NCBI GenBank assembly: GCA_003999685.1
Contig: CP021221.1
Location: 372,001 to 436,000 of the forward strand
DNA from: Taiwanofungus camphoratus
Taxonomy: Eukaryota; Basidiomycota; Agaricomycetes; Polyporales; Taiwanofungaceae
Direction of reading: 5' to 3'
Length of the DNA: 64,000 nt
Within the stretch, counting starts at the first letter, position 1. Each line of letters starts with the position of its first letter. Both the position numbers and the translations under genes were made by a program. The notes below the pieces were generated by a model, which had not been told where the DNA came from, did not search any database, and saw only the letters and a list, made by a program, of their open reading frames with translations. Of the stretch, positions 11,882 through 23,784 are shown one piece after another.

Positions 11882-12064
11882 TGGGTGAATCTTTCAGGTT
11901 CTCAGGAGCTGTAACTTGTACGTCAGTGGCCTCTTGGCTTTCATGATCTTGAAGGGTCCAAGCCACTTTGGATCAAATTTCCGACTTATTGTTCTTAGCT
12001 GGAGGTTCGTGGCTTCTAGCCAAACCTTGTCACCTTCCTGGAAAGGTTTCCAGAAAAAAGGGGT

Positions 12065-13039
12065 TCATTCCTCCATCAGCTTCTGGGCTAGCTCTTGCAC
12101 CACAAGGGCCTCTTTGCAGGATTCAGAGATCTGGGTTAGATGGTCTTGGAGCACGAGGTATTTGTCAGAGGGTCGTAGAGAGCTGATGGCCTTCGGGTCA
12201 TACCCCATAGTGAGCTTGAATGGTGATTCCTTCCTTCCAGCATGTGGCACCTGGTTGTGTGCAAATTTGAACTCAGGGATGTGTTTGACCCAGGTGTGGG
12301 GGTCATTTGCACATAGGATCCTCCAGACCGCCTCCAGTTCCTGGTTGACCCGTTCTGTACTCTCATCTGATTGGGGGTGGTAGGCGGTGGACATTGCCGC
12401 CTTGACTCCTGTCAGCTTACACCATTCCTGAAATGTGGCCGCTGTGAACTGTGGCCCTCGGTCGGATATCATCCGGTCAGGTAGACCATATCGCCTGTAT
12501 ACATTGAGGTGTAGGGCCTCTGCTGTCCCTACCGCATCTATGTTCTTGGTGCAGGGTATGAGCACAATGCCCTTGGTGAGTTCTCTGTCAACTACTACCA
12601 TGAGTGCATTGAAGCCCTGTGACTCTGGTAGATCAGTGATGAAGTCTACCAATATGTGAAAGAATGGCCTTGAATTTGGTTCTGTGGGGATGGCCATCAG
12701 GGGGGGTTTCGTGAGGTGTATGTTGATCTTGCTTTCCTGGCATTTGGCGCACCCCTCAACATATTTCTCGATGAATGAAGACATTCCGTGCCAAAACCAG
12801 TCCCTTCGGGCGATGGCCATCATACCTTGTGCCCCTGGGTATGCCATTGCTGGTGTGTCATGGCAGAGTTGAATGACTTCTCGGCGCAGATCATCATCAG
12901 GGGGTATATAAACTCGGTTTTTGTATAAAATTAGTCCCTCCTGAATGTCCCAGTCTGCCAGTTTTGTGTGTGCAAAGCCTGTGCCCTTAAATGGCGGTAC
13001 CTTCCCCCATTTTAAAGTGTCAATCGTCTCGATGACCAT
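12065..13039 (-). pseudogene. element A integrase
   Basis: Zinc-binding region with CAKCQESK, then the catalytic core with DFITDLPESQGFNALMVVVD and SDRGPQFTAATF, as in Ty3/gypsy integrases. It catalyses insertion of the cDNA. It is a fossil within broken element A. Confidence 0.88.
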
Positions 13040-13354
13040 TGTGTCACGACTACGACATTCATGTATTTTTTCGATGATTGTGGTGTTGGTGATGTTGACA
13101 AAGAGGTCTGTTGGTAGCAGGACAACACCTTCGTTGTCATGCTCCCCTTCAGGGTGGTCAGATCACTGGGAGAGTGCATTGGTGACTATGAGTCGACTGC
13201 CTTTTTTGTTTAATAGTTGCAGGTCAAATTGCAACAGGAATAACTGCCATCGGGCCTGGCGTCAGTTGAGTCATTGTGCTTCTTGGAAATAGGTGAGGTT
13301 CTTGTGGTCAGTGATCACCGTGACCGGGTGTCCACTTCCCTCAAGGTGGTGGCG

Positions 13355-14285
13355 TCATTCCTCAAGTGCTCGGACAATGGCCAGCAACTCTCTGTCATAT
13401 ACTTGGTAATTCCGCTCCACCTCTTTCAGGCTCTTTGAGAGGAAAGCTATAGGGTGTAGCCACCCTTTCTCATCAAGTTGTTGAAGCACCGCACCAGTGG
13501 CTATCAGAGAGGCATCGGCCTCAATGGTGAATGGTTTGGACAGGTCAGGCATATGGAGGATAGGCATGCTCTGAAAACACCATTTGAGCTCATCAAAGGC
13601 TTCCTGGCAGGCTTCGGGTCCAGTCCCATTCCACACGCTTCTTCTTGATGACATTCAAGGGGTGGGTGATGTGGGAGAAGTTGTGAATGAAGCGTCAGTA
13701 GTAGTTGGCGAGGCCCATAAATCGTTCTACATCCTTAACCCTGGTAGGAATGGGCCAATCTGCGATTCCTGCCAGTTTGTCCTTGTTCATGTGCACCTGT
13801 CCAGGCGAGATGGTCATTCCCAAGAAGTCAACTTCAACAACATCGAACACGCATTTCTCTGGCTTTACAAATAGGTCCCATTCCTGCAGTCGTTGTAGAA
13901 CACGTCTGGTTCGTTCCCGGTGGGCTTTCATATTGTCAGAGAAAATGAGGATGTCGTCCATATAGATCGTGATCCACCCCTCGGCCAGCATGTCCTGGAA
14001 TGCATCATTCATCATTTGCTGAAATGTGGCTGGCGAGTTGCACATCTCAAAGAACATGACAGTGGGTTCGACAATCTTGTCCTGATTTCCATGTTTTACC
14101 ATGAATGCTCCTTTCCATTGGTCCCCCTCTCTGATCTGGATGTTGTTGTACCCGTTTCGGAGGTCCAATTTAGTGAACACAGTGGCTTTTTGGAGCCTGT
14201 TGATTAGCTCTCCTATGAGGGGTAGGGGGTAGGCATCTTTGATTGTGCCCTTGTTCAGGTATCGGTAGTCCTGGCATAGGCGCAA
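13355..14285 (-). pseudogene. element A reverse transcriptase and RNase H
   Basis: RT (about 13695-14285) carries the catalytic YMDDIL box and [12 protein letters not shown]. RNase H (about 13355-13654) carries FTIEADASLIATGAVLQQ and the NYQVYDRELLAI motif. The order RT then RNase H then integrase is that of Ty3/gypsy. Confidence 0.88.
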
Positions 14286-14845
14286 GATACCATCCTTTTT
14301 TTGACGAAAAAGGCCGGGGATGCCATAGGTGAGTTCGATTCCTGGAGATAGCCCTTGGCCAGGTTCTCTTCCAGGAATTTGTCCATCACCGCCTGCTCAT
14401 TTGGTGACAAAGGAATTATGGCGCATTTTCTGGGGACAAAGTCTGGCCTTAACTCAATGGCATGGTCTCAGGGCTTGGATTCTGGGAACCGGTTAGAGGC
14501 CTCCTTTTCAAACAACCATTTATAGTCCCACAGGTACTCTGGGATGAGGTCTTCTATGGATGGGGGTGGGTCCTTGGGGATTACCAATTCTGTGAGCTCT
14601 GGGGCATTTCATACCATACGTAGAGAGTCAGAGAAGTGTGTCAGTCGATTGAGCCCCACTTGTGGGGGCTTTAGGGTCTGCAGTAGCCCATCTTCATGTG
14701 TGAGTGGCTGCTCATTCTGTTAGAAGATCCTCAGAACCCCTTCTCCTTGTGTGTAAGCACACAGTATGTCCAAAAGCTCCTCATCGTCTTCGTGAATGGA
14801 AGCTCGACACAGGGGAATTCCGTCTGTTGTGGGTTGGCTCATGAT

Positions 14846-15298
14846 TTAGGCATAGTATCCTTGCCATTCTGTAAGTCGAGCTTGGTCAATCTCAAGTGTT
14901 CCTTCTACCCAGTCAATGCATGGGTTGACTTGTGCAAGCCAGGGGTTGCTGAGTACTACATCGAGTGTTCCAATGTTTGAGACATAAAAGTTGGTTGGGA
15001 TGTCATTTCCCTCTAATTGTATACTTCCTTCGACTCTGTGGGTAATTGGTCCCCCTTTGTTTATAGAGCCATCAATGGTGGTTGAGGTTACTGTCCTGGG
15101 AAGCGGTCGAGTGGAAAGTCCCCACTTTCTTATGAAGTCGGGGTGAATTAGGTTAGCGTCAGCCCCACTATCCAACAAGGGGCATGCAGCGACGGCTTTC
15201 TCTCCTACTATGATGTAACCTGGTAAATAAAGTGTATTGTGCTTGCGCATTCCGGTAATTACATTTTGTACAGAGAGTTTAGGCGACTTGTGCGTCAC
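14846..15298 (-). pseudogene. element A aspartic protease region
   Basis: Contains LLDSGADANLIHPDFI, the retropepsin DSGA active-site context, between gag and RT. Confidence 0.8.
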
Positions 15299-15479
15299 GT
15301 CAGGTCGTCTTACAGAAAATCCGCAAAGTCATGGTGCTGAGAGAAGTGGGGGAATCTGACTCCTTTCATTTCTTGCCCCTGCTCCTCCTGTTTGGAGGCT
15401 TCATCATCCACCTCATTTTCGTCTTTCATGTTGGCCCTTCAGTTTGGGGGTCCTGTTCCTCGGCCTGAGGTTCGTTCAG

Positions 15480-15741
15480 GGCAGTCTTTGGCCAGGTGCC
15501 CCTTATTGTGGCATTTGTAGCAGAAGCCTGTCCTTCGGTCTTGCAAGTGCTGATGGTCTGGCTTTCCACTGTCAAATGCCCTTGCTGTGACTCATGGGGG
15601 GGTCTTCGAAGTTCTTTGAGCAGCATCGATGGCCTTGTTGTTCCGATAGGCCCAGTCCCATTGGGCAGCAGCTTCCTTCCATCCCTCTAGGGTTGTGGGG
15701 GCTACATCTCGTTCTATAATTTGGACTCACATGGTGCTGGG
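15480..15741 (-). pseudogene. element A gag C-terminal part with CCHC knuckle
   Basis: The minus strand encodes GFCYKCHNKGHLAKDC, a CX2CX4HX4C nucleocapsid knuckle. Gag continues upstream, beyond the solo LTR at 15742-16284. Confidence 0.75.
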
Positions 15742-16284
15742 TGATACAATTTCTTTCCTCGCATATCTTATCGGTCGGACCTCGGATCGGTCCCGCGACC
15801 TTTCGCTTCTAGGACAGGCCTTGGGTAGGCCCAGCTTCTTCACGCAGCATCTTGACTCATCGCTGCTTACGGTACGGGCCCCGGTTACTTATAGACACTG
15901 ACTCATATCGGGCCCCTCTTACACATTTCGTCTTACGCTTACTGATTGCTAATACGGCCCAATGACTCATATCGCCTTACTTACGCTTACTCATGCTGAT
16001 TCTTAGACCACGTGCCATGGTCCGTGTGCAGAGTAGAATACGTATATAAGGCCCTGTACTTTGTAGGTTGGACCTTAAGTTCAATCTGGTTACCAAGTAG
16101 CTAGTTACCACTAGCAATCTTATACTCGTATCTTGCGACCTCTCGCTTCGTACCTGAGTACTTGCTCGACTCTATCGACTTCGCCCAGGAGGACATATGC
16201 AGTGTCCATAAAGCCTCGCTACTATCTCTCATAGTCAGGTCCTCATGTTTGAGGCTTCTTGGTCGTTGATACCAGCTTGTATCA
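15742..16284 (+). repeat. LTR-1 solo LTR inserted in element A
   Basis: A 543 bp LTR with TGATAC/GTATCA ends and a perfect 5 bp target duplication, ctggg at 15737-15741 and 16285-16289. It arose by insertion of a full element into element A's gag and later LTR-LTR recombination. Confidence 0.95.
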
Positions 16285-16304
16285 CTGGGTAGTTTTTCTC
16301 GGTA

Positions 16305-16925
16305 TCAGGCCATGAGGGCACTCTCCTCAGTGATCTCTGCCCTGCGGGCCAGCCAATTGAACTCCTCGTTGAAGTCAGCAATGGGTTTGTCGTAGGTGTA
16401 GACCAAGTTCCGTAGTCCGATGGCTGCAGAGACCTCCTCCTCTATTACCCCAAACCTTTTGATGAACTCGAGAGCGACGCTCCTGAAAGTGCCGTACCCT
16501 CGGCTCGCTCCTCTGATGAGGGGGTGGGGCTCGAGTGCCCTTTCAGTAAGGGTATCGGCCCATGCACTGGCATGGTCTTTGAGGTGGCCAAGAAAATTGC
16601 TGACCTTTTCTCGTTTGGAAGCAGAGGCCCATCGTTCTGTGTCGAATCTTTGGGCAAACTGGATGAGGAAGTGTCGGGCATCTTCTCGTTTTTCAGAGAA
16701 CTTAGTAATTTCTGGCTCTTTTCGGTCGGGTATCCATGCAGTTCCTTGTGGGAGGGGTGTTCCTCCAGGAGGCTGCCCCCCCTCCTCCCCCAGGTGGTCC
16801 TCCTCTGCCAGGTGGTCCTCCTCCACCAGATGGTCCTTCTCCACCAGGTGGTCCTTCTGGAGGTCCTCCACTTCCATCATAAGACGGCCCTCCCTTGAGG
16901 GGGCCTTTCTCCCCCAGCCCATCAT
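16305..16925 (-). pseudogene. element A gag capsid region
   Basis: A Retrotrans_gag-like stretch with DARHFLIQFAQRFD, ASAWADTLTE and ADFNEEFNWLARRAEI, following a charged repeat of the type KDHLVEKDHLVEEDHLAEE. It is the structural protein of the virus-like particle and a fossil. Confidence 0.75.
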
Positions 16926-16997
16926 CGGGCGATGGCCCTGATTCCCCTATTCCTGATCAGAAAGAGCCCAAGCCATGGGGCGTTTCCGGGGTGGAAG

Positions 16998-17540
16998 TGA
17001 TACAAGCTGGTATCAATGACCGGAAAGCCTCGAACGTGAGGACCTGGCTACTAGAAACAGTAGTGAGGCTTTATGGACACTGCGTATATCCTCCTGGGCG
17101 AAGTCGATAGAATTGAGCAAGTACTCAGGTACGAAGCGAGAGGTCGCAAGATACGAGTATAAGATTGCTAGTGGTAACTAGCTACTTGGTAACCAGATTG
17201 AACTTAGGGTCCGACCTACAAAGTACAGGGCCTTATATATGTATTCTACTCTGTGCACGGACCATGGCACGTGGTCTAAGAATCAGCATGAGTAAGCGTA
17301 AGTAAGGCGATATGAGTCATCGGGCCGTATTAGCAATCAGTAAGCGTAAGACGGAATGTGTCAGCGGGGCCCGATATGAGTCAATGTCTATGAGTAACCG
17401 GGGCCCGTACCATAAGCAGCAACGAGTCAAGATGCTGCGCAAAGAAGCTGGGCCTACCCGAGGCCCGTCCTAGAAGCGAAAGGTCATGGGACCGATCCGA
17501 GGTCCGACTGATAAGATATGCGACGAAAGAAATTGTATCA
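16998..17540 (-). repeat. second LTR-1 solo LTR inserted in element A
   Basis: A 543 bp LTR in the opposite orientation to 15742-16284, with a perfect target duplication ggaag at 16993-16997 and 17541-17545. Confidence 0.95.
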
Positions 17541-17545
17541 GGAAG

Positions 17546-18458
17546 GGGATGTTTTTCCTGTTCCTTCAGTCTCCATTTGTTGTTCTGTCCATTCAATGTC
17601 AGGATTGGTCAGTTCTGAGCTGGAGCCTTCGTCAGAAGGTGGCTCGATTTCATCAAAGGTTGTCCAGCGGGCCTGGATGAGGGTGCAATTGGTTGGGGTA
17701 CAAGGTTTGAAATCACTTCTCCTGTAGAGTGCAGAGTCGTAGCGGTGAGGGCACGGTTGCATTGAGCAGACCCTCCAGTTAGAAGTCTTCGTGTAATGTT
17801 GATGTACATCCCAATTGTTCTCCACTTGATAACGATGAGCCTTCCTGGCACACGTCAGGGTTGACCTCCACCTCGTTTTGGAGGATGGATCCAGCTTGCC
17901 ACCGGCAATAGAAATCTTGTGCGCTCAGTAGCCTTTGATATAGGTTCACGATTATGGGAACAGCCAACTGAAATGAGAAACGTGGATTTGAGAGCACCTT
18001 CTGAGCCGTGAGGATATGGTGGTCGAGGACTTCATCAAAATCTTCAGAGGGAGTGGGAGGCAGAGGTCGGTTCCCTTCCCTACTTGTCAGCCTGTCATGA
18101 TTTTCTAATACAGCTTGCCAAGCGTCACTGGCTCTGGAGATGCAGGAGTGGGTGTAATGAATCAGCTCCCTCTGTTCAGCTGGGAGGAAACTGGTGGAAC
18201 TATCGACATGGAGAATGGCTCTGAGGTTGCGCTCAGCTCGATCCAAGACCTCTTCTAAAGTTGGGAGAGTAGGGTCAAATGCTGTGTGATCCAGCTCTTC
18301 TTCTTGTTCGTAGTTGATATCAAAAGGTCGTTGATAATCCGTGGTGGTCAGTACTAGTCCTATGAGTATGCTGGCCTCGCCTTCTTCAAGACCAATATGG
18401 GTCTTTTAGGCACTGTCTTCTTGTGACTTCTCAAACCTGGATGGGTTTGGGTTTGTGG
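17546..18458 (-). pseudogene. element A gag N-terminal region
   Basis: Minus-strand coding remnants between the 5' LTR and the capsid region, including ELIHYTHSCISRASDAWQAV. Broken. They contain no recognised enzyme motif. Confidence 0.55.
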
Positions 18459-18469
18459 AGTCGTATTCT
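18459..18469 (-). other. element A primer-binding site, self-priming type
   Basis: Two bases inside the 5' LTR the element-sense sequence is AGAATACGACT. It is complementary at 10 of 11 positions to the LTR's own 18701-18711, which lies 34 bases past the TATAAA box, where the RNA should start. The one mismatch is at a CpG. Confidence 0.6.
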
Positions 18470-18471
18470 AG

Positions 18472-18971
18472 TGTTACTGGGGGGTTCACCCTGATAATGC
18501 TGCAGAAGCTTAAAGCGGTGTGCAGCAAAGGGTCGAGGAGGAGCGGCAGTGACGATGAGTCACGATCCTCAGTAGTCTTCAACTACAAGCCCTATGTAGT
18601 CACAATAGTCTTTACGGGCTTCTTGGGGTGCGAGAAGGTGTGTAAAGAAAAGCGTGTATTGGTACTAATGCGTAGTACACTTCAGAATGGATGAACAAAG
18701 AGAATATGACTAAGGAAACCTCCAGCAGAGGGTCCCTCCTTTATACTGCCACCGCTGACCCCCAGGCATACTAAGCAGTCCCCCAGGGACAGCATAAGGC
18801 AAGAGGAGTCAGCAGCCCGAAAGTACATAACTACCATGGCATAAGTGGGGACGGTCAGCCTGTCAGTCAATCTGGGTAAGTAATGTGTGGAGGGGATGCC
18901 GCGCGTCCATGGTGTGACAAACAAAGGGAAAGAAAAAACGAACAAGTCTCTAGTCCTACCCGTCGGTAACA
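18472..18971 (-). repeat. LTR-3, 5' LTR of element A
   Basis: A 500 bp match to 10197-10696. In the element sense it carries a TATAAAGGAGGG promoter box (18740-18745 region). Confidence 0.92.
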
Positions 18972-19004
18972 ATGCTAGTCAAATCTCTTGTACTTCACTC
19001 TACA
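18972..19004 (+). repeat. LTR-2, copy 2, middle piece
   Basis: A 33 bp slice of LTR-2 left between elements A and B. It starts with the right target duplication of A (atgct) and ends with the left one of B (ctaca, 19000-19004). It matches the section of copy 1 that continues from 9627. Confidence 0.8.
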
Positions 19005-19558
19005 TGATACAAGCTGGTATCAACGACCGGAAAGCCTCGAACGTGAGGACCTGGCTACTAGAAACAGTAGTGAGGCTTTATGGACACTGTGTATGTCCTC
19101 CTGGGCGAAGTCGATAAAGTCGAGCGAGTACTCAGGTACGAAGCGAGAGGTCGCAAGATACGAGTATAAGATTGCTAGTGGTGACTAGCTACTTGGTAAC
19201 CAGATCGAACTTAAGGTCCGACCTACAAAGTACAGGGCCTTATATACGTATGCTACCCTGCGCATGGACCATGGCACGTGGTCTAAGAATCAACATGAGT
19301 AAGCGTAAGTAAGGCGATATGAGTCATCGGGCCATATTAGCAATCAGTAAGCGTAAGACGAAATGTGTCAGCGGGGCCCGATATGAGTCAATGTCTATGA
19401 GTAACTGGGGCCCGTCCAGGGCCCGTACCGTAAGCAGCGATGAGTCAAGATGCTGCGCAAAGAAACTGGGCCTACCCGAGGCCTGCCCTAGAAGCGAAAG
19501 GTCATAGGACCGATCTGAGGTCTGACCGATAAGATACGTGATGAAAGAAATTGTATCA
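19005..19558 (-). repeat. LTR-1, 3' LTR of element B
   Basis: A 554 bp LTR with TGATAC/GTATCA ends. It shares with 25520-26073 an 11 bp insertion in a GGGGCCCG-rich stretch that the 543 bp solo copies lack. A purine tract (sense AGTAGGGGGGTAA) lies at 19559-19571. Confidence 0.95.
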
Positions 19559-19832
19559 TTACCCCCCTACTTATGATTGAACGCCTGGTCAATCAACTAA
19601 ACTCCAATGGGGACGCGTCGAGTTTCTCTGAGTCAAACTTTGACGACCGTCGACGAACTTGATGAACTTCCGAGGATGAACTTGAAAAACTTTCCTGGAA
19701 GTGACAAGCGGGTGTTTCACCGCGACCGATAAGGGATGACCCTTGAACCCATAGGGGATGACCCCTCCAACTGCAAGCATCCTTTCAGCTCGAACTTTAC
19801 AGTTTTACGACATGTCGGTCATGCATTGTAGT

Positions 19833-20087
19833 TTAGCGATGTGCACGGTCGTTCCCTCGCAGTTTAATGACATGCAGGAACCACTCTGGATGATATGGCA
19901 GTACCGGGTCATTGGCGAATGCGTAGTTGACGGCGGTGCATTCGCGCGTAAAGTGCCCAGGCGATGGGTGACTACAGTGGAGACACTTGTAGTCGGGGCA
20001 CGTCCTGTGCGAGTGACGAGTGCTACCACAGAGGTAGCACGGACCGTAGCGAGTGAGCGAGGATGAAAGACCGTTTGATTGAGACAT
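19833..20087 (-). pseudogene. element B 3' region with two CCHC zinc knuckles
   Basis: Encodes CYLCGSTRHSHRTC (CX2CX4HX4C) and CLHCSHPSPGHFTREC (a looser CX2C..H..C), downstream of the chromodomain and distinct from the gag knuckle near 24270. It sits in the same relative position as in element A, although the two elements differ in LTR sequence. Confidence 0.65.
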
Positions 20088-20159
20088 GCAAGTGATGAGT
20101 GGGGTGAAAGTGTGACTTTTCTTTTACTCATCGTAAATTCTTGCGCTGCTTATATGCGC

Positions 20160-20345
20160 TTAGCAGCTCGTCCGCAGTACCAGCTAAGTTCTCCTTCAGT
20201 TCCCATGAGTCATCGGTGGATGAGTAACCTTTCCACCTGACTCGATATTCTCGGCGATTCCTTCAGCAATTCTCACGATGTCCAACCAGAGCTTCGACTT
20301 TGTAGTTATCTTCGCCACTGATAAGCTCCGGTGGTGGTTCCATGT
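20160..20345 (-). pseudogene. element B chromodomain
   Basis: Element-sense translation contains the hallmark EYRVRWKGYSSTDDSWE, the second half of a chromodomain, directly following integrase. Confidence 0.8.
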
Positions 20346-20415
20346 AGTTGGGACCATGCGTGTCTGTCTCGGTGTATGGTGAAAGGAGTGTGGCGTGGAA
20401 AACGGGGTGCACTCA

Positions 20416-21912
20416 TCATGTCATCGGGAGTTTCAGCTTGTAAGACACTGGTCCTAGAACATCCGTGATTTTGAAGGGTCCCTTGCGTCTGGGAGCCAAA
20501 TTCCTTGTCGGGTATGGCAGCTTTAGATTTCGTGAGTCTAGCCATACCTTTTGTCCTTTGCAGAAACCCGTTCCCTTGGGTTTCACGCGTCTTGCTAACA
20601 CCGCCTGTGCTAGCTCCATTGCTGAGTGTGCGTCTTCCCGAATCTTCTGCAAGTTCCACAGTCGATAAGTGGCACCCGGTGTGTCCGATCCGGGGTGTAC
20701 AACGGGAATCCCTCGAGGTTCATAGCCCATCATGACCTTGAAGGGTGATGCCTTGATTGTAGAGTGCTCACGCGAGTTGTGAGCGAACTGTGCTGAGCCT
20801 AGCAGCGACGACCAATTGTCCGGGTTGTTGCTCGTGAAGCATTGCAGGTAGATCTCTAGTTCCTGGTTGACTCGTTCTGTCTCTCCGTCCGTTTGAGGGT
20901 GGAACGCTGTGCTCATAGCCGACTTGACTCTGGTCATACGGCAGAGCTCCTGAAATACCTTTGATGTGAATTGTGGTCCTCGATCGCTAATGATCTTGTC
21001 CGGAAGACCAAACCACTTGTAAACCTCACGATATAATGCCTCAGCTGTTCCTGATGCGTCAATCGTTTTGTTGCATGGAATGAAAATTACCCCCTTTGTA
21101 AGGTCGTGGTCCACAACGACCAAAATTGAATCATAGCCCTCTGAAGTCGGTAAATCTGTAATGAAATCGCAGCAGAATGTACTGAACGGAGTGGCATGCT
21201 GCGCGGATTTGATCGGGAGTAGGGCTGGTCGGGTGGGGTGCGTGTTAACTTTCATTTGCTGGCAGATGCCGCAACCTTTGACGTATCGCGTGACGAAGTC
21301 AGCCATTTCAGACCACCAGTAGTCTCGTCGGATAGACAAGAGAGTTTTCTGAATTCCGGAGTGGCCAGCGGAGGGGAGGTCGTGATAATTCGAGACCGTT
21401 TGTCGTCGTAGATCCTCATCCAGGGGAATATACATCCGATTGTCATAGAGGAGGTCTCCATCTCGAATTGTCCAGTGGTCGTTTGAGCCGTTTTGTGCAT
21501 TGCGCATCCCTTCCGTATACACCGAGTCATTTACGCATGCCTCCACGATGGAAGCCCTTAGACTCGTGTCGATTGCTGCTGCCCATACCTTGTCTGGTAG
21601 GACGGTTACATCCTGGTTGTCTGATGAACCGTCATCATGGTCGGGGCAGCGGGATAGCGCGTCGCTTTGCACCATTTGTGTGCCCGGGACGTGAATTAAC
21701 CTATAATCGAACTCGAACAAGCGAAGAGCCCATCGCGCTTGCCTTCGATTCAGATTCTGTGCCGTCTTCCAGTACGTCAGATTCTTGTGGTCGCTATAGA
21801 TCGTGACTGGATACGGGCTTCCGATGAGGAGGTGACTCCATTTGTTGAGTCCCCTCATGACACCCATGAGTTCCTGGTCATAGACGTCGTAATTTCGTTC
21901 CGCTGGTGTCAT
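20416..21912 (-). pseudogene. element B RNase H C-terminal part and integrase
   Basis: Starts with the RNase H end (NYDVYDQELMGVMRGL, SDHKNLTYW). The integrase zinc region follows with CGICQQMK, and then a core with DFITDLPTSEGYDSILVVVD and SDRGPQFTSKVFQELC. Its length and order match Ty3/gypsy pol. Confidence 0.9.
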
Positions 21913-21939
21913 GCTCTGGGAAATATAGCCGCATGGATG

Positions 21940-22950
21940 TCAATCACCGTTGTCGTCCTTTTGTCTGAGGACGGCGCCCGTGGCAAACTTCGATGCATCA
22001 GTTTCCAGCGTGAACGGCTTCTCCGGGTCAGGCATCTGTAAAACCGGTTGTTCCAAGAAAGCTTTCTTCAGTGTCTCGAAAGCTTCCTGCTGTTCATCGT
22101 CCCAGTGCCATTTGACGTCTTTTCGCATAAGCGAGACCAGAGGTTGGGCCAGATGCGAGAATCTGTGTATGAACTGACGGTAGAAGTTCCCAAATCCGAT
22201 GAACGACCGAACCTCCCTGAGGTTCTTAGGTATCGGCCAGTCCTTGATGCCGGCTATCTTAACTGGGTCCATGGCGAGTTGTCCGGGTCTGATGATCATG
22301 CCTAAGAATTCGACTTCTTGCACGTCGAATTTGCATTTCTCCGGTTTGAGATACAGGTCAGTATCTCTGAGTCGCTCAATAACTCACCGTGTTCACTTCT
22401 TATGCTCCTTGGGGTCTGTTGAGTAGATAAGGATGTCGTCCATATAGATTGCCAACCATCCTTCCTTGAGCATGTCTGCGAAGACCGTGTTCATCATCCG
22501 TTAGAACGTTGCCGGTGAGTTGCACATCCCGAAGAACATTACCAGGGGTTTGTAGAATGAGGGAGGTCCTTCCCCAGCTGCTGGAACACCAAACGCCGCT
22601 TTCCATTCGTCACCTTCCTTGATGCGAAGGTTGTTGTATCCCTGACGAAGGTCCATCTTTGTGAAGATTGTGGCGTTGTTGAGGCGTTCCAGAAGTTCCG
22701 TTACGAGGGGAAGAGGGTATCTGTCCTTGATCGTTCCCTCGTTGAGTTCCCTGTAGTCCTGGCATGGTTGGTATCTGCCGTCCTTCTTATCCACGAAGAA
22801 GAACGGGCTTGCGAGTGGCGATTTGGACGGTCGGATGTACCCCTTCTCTATATTCTTTTCGAGGAACTTGTCCAGTTCCGCTTATTGATCCCGGTTGAGA
22901 GAATACGTCGACTGCTTGAAGTCCTTAAAATCCAGCTTGAGATTTATCTC
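21940..22950 (-). pseudogene. element B reverse transcriptase and RNase H N-terminal part
   Basis: RT blocks include [18 protein letters not shown] and a MDDIL box. The RT connection and RNase H start (21940-22323) have KPFTLETDASKFATGAVL. Part of a broken pol. Confidence 0.88.
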
Positions 22951-23784
22951 GTGGTCGAACTCTGAATGCTGGGGAAGCCTCGCTGCCTTAGCTTTGTCAA
23001 ACACCGGGAGGAGATCATGGAGGTACTCAGGGACGAGTTCCGTGACTGGTTTCTCCTCTTTCTTGGCGTGTTCCTTGATAGCGAGTTCCGTGGACGTGGT
23101 GAGTCGATCGATGTCGTGCTTGACCTGCCAGATAAGACCGTTTTCGAGACGACGATAAGTTCCGTCAAGAGGGTACTTCTTTTCCATAAGCGGGGCGTCT
23201 CGATACGCCAGGTGTGAGTCCCGTCCATATGTCGTGATCCAATTGTCTCCCTTGATGAATGCTATGACCAGTTCATCGTCGTCGATCGTTTCCATCGCTT
23301 GATCCAGTGTGATACCGTTGACCAATTCTTCTACCAGGGGTGCAACTGGGATGTCGCAGCGTGCCGTCTGCCTAGACATGTCTGTCATCGGCAGGACAGG
23401 AGACATGGTGTCGACCACCTCGAAGTCTCCTTCATCCTCTACCTCCTCAATGGTGGGCTGCCATTGTTGCTTGAGGTGTTTGTCTCGTTCGGCAAGGAAT
23501 GCCGCTACTTGTGGACAAGGGGGTGCTGACCAGTCTACCTCATAGTCTAGCACGGGATCCAGGGCTTCTTCCTGTTCTCATTCAGCTAGTTTCTTCAGCT
23601 CCAGTCACGCTACTCATTGTGCGATGATCCCCTTTTTCCATTCTCGAGATTCTTGCAGGGTCATGCGATGCTTCAGTTTCACACGACCTCCCTTCCAGTC
23701 GATGCTGGGGTTCTCGAGTTTGAGCCATATATGTCCGAAGATGATGTCTTCGTTCCCTATACTGGCCACATATGCTTTGACAAA

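Larger units (their letters stand above)
10197..18971 (-). mobile_element. element A: chromodomain Ty3/gypsy retrotransposon (chromovirus), broken
   Basis: An LTR retrotransposon read on the minus strand, bounded by two 500 bp LTR-3 copies (TGTTAC ... GTAACA) and inserted in LTR-2. Order in its own sense: 5' LTR, gag with CCHC knuckle, protease, RT, RNase H, integrase, chromodomain, then a 3' region with two further CCHC knuckles, a purine tract and the 3' LTR. Two LTR-1 solo LTRs interrupt its gag region. By eye its LTRs differ at about 25 of 500 positions, all transitions. It is broken at roughly eight or more places in addition to the two insertions. Element B inserted beside it. Confidence 0.9.
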
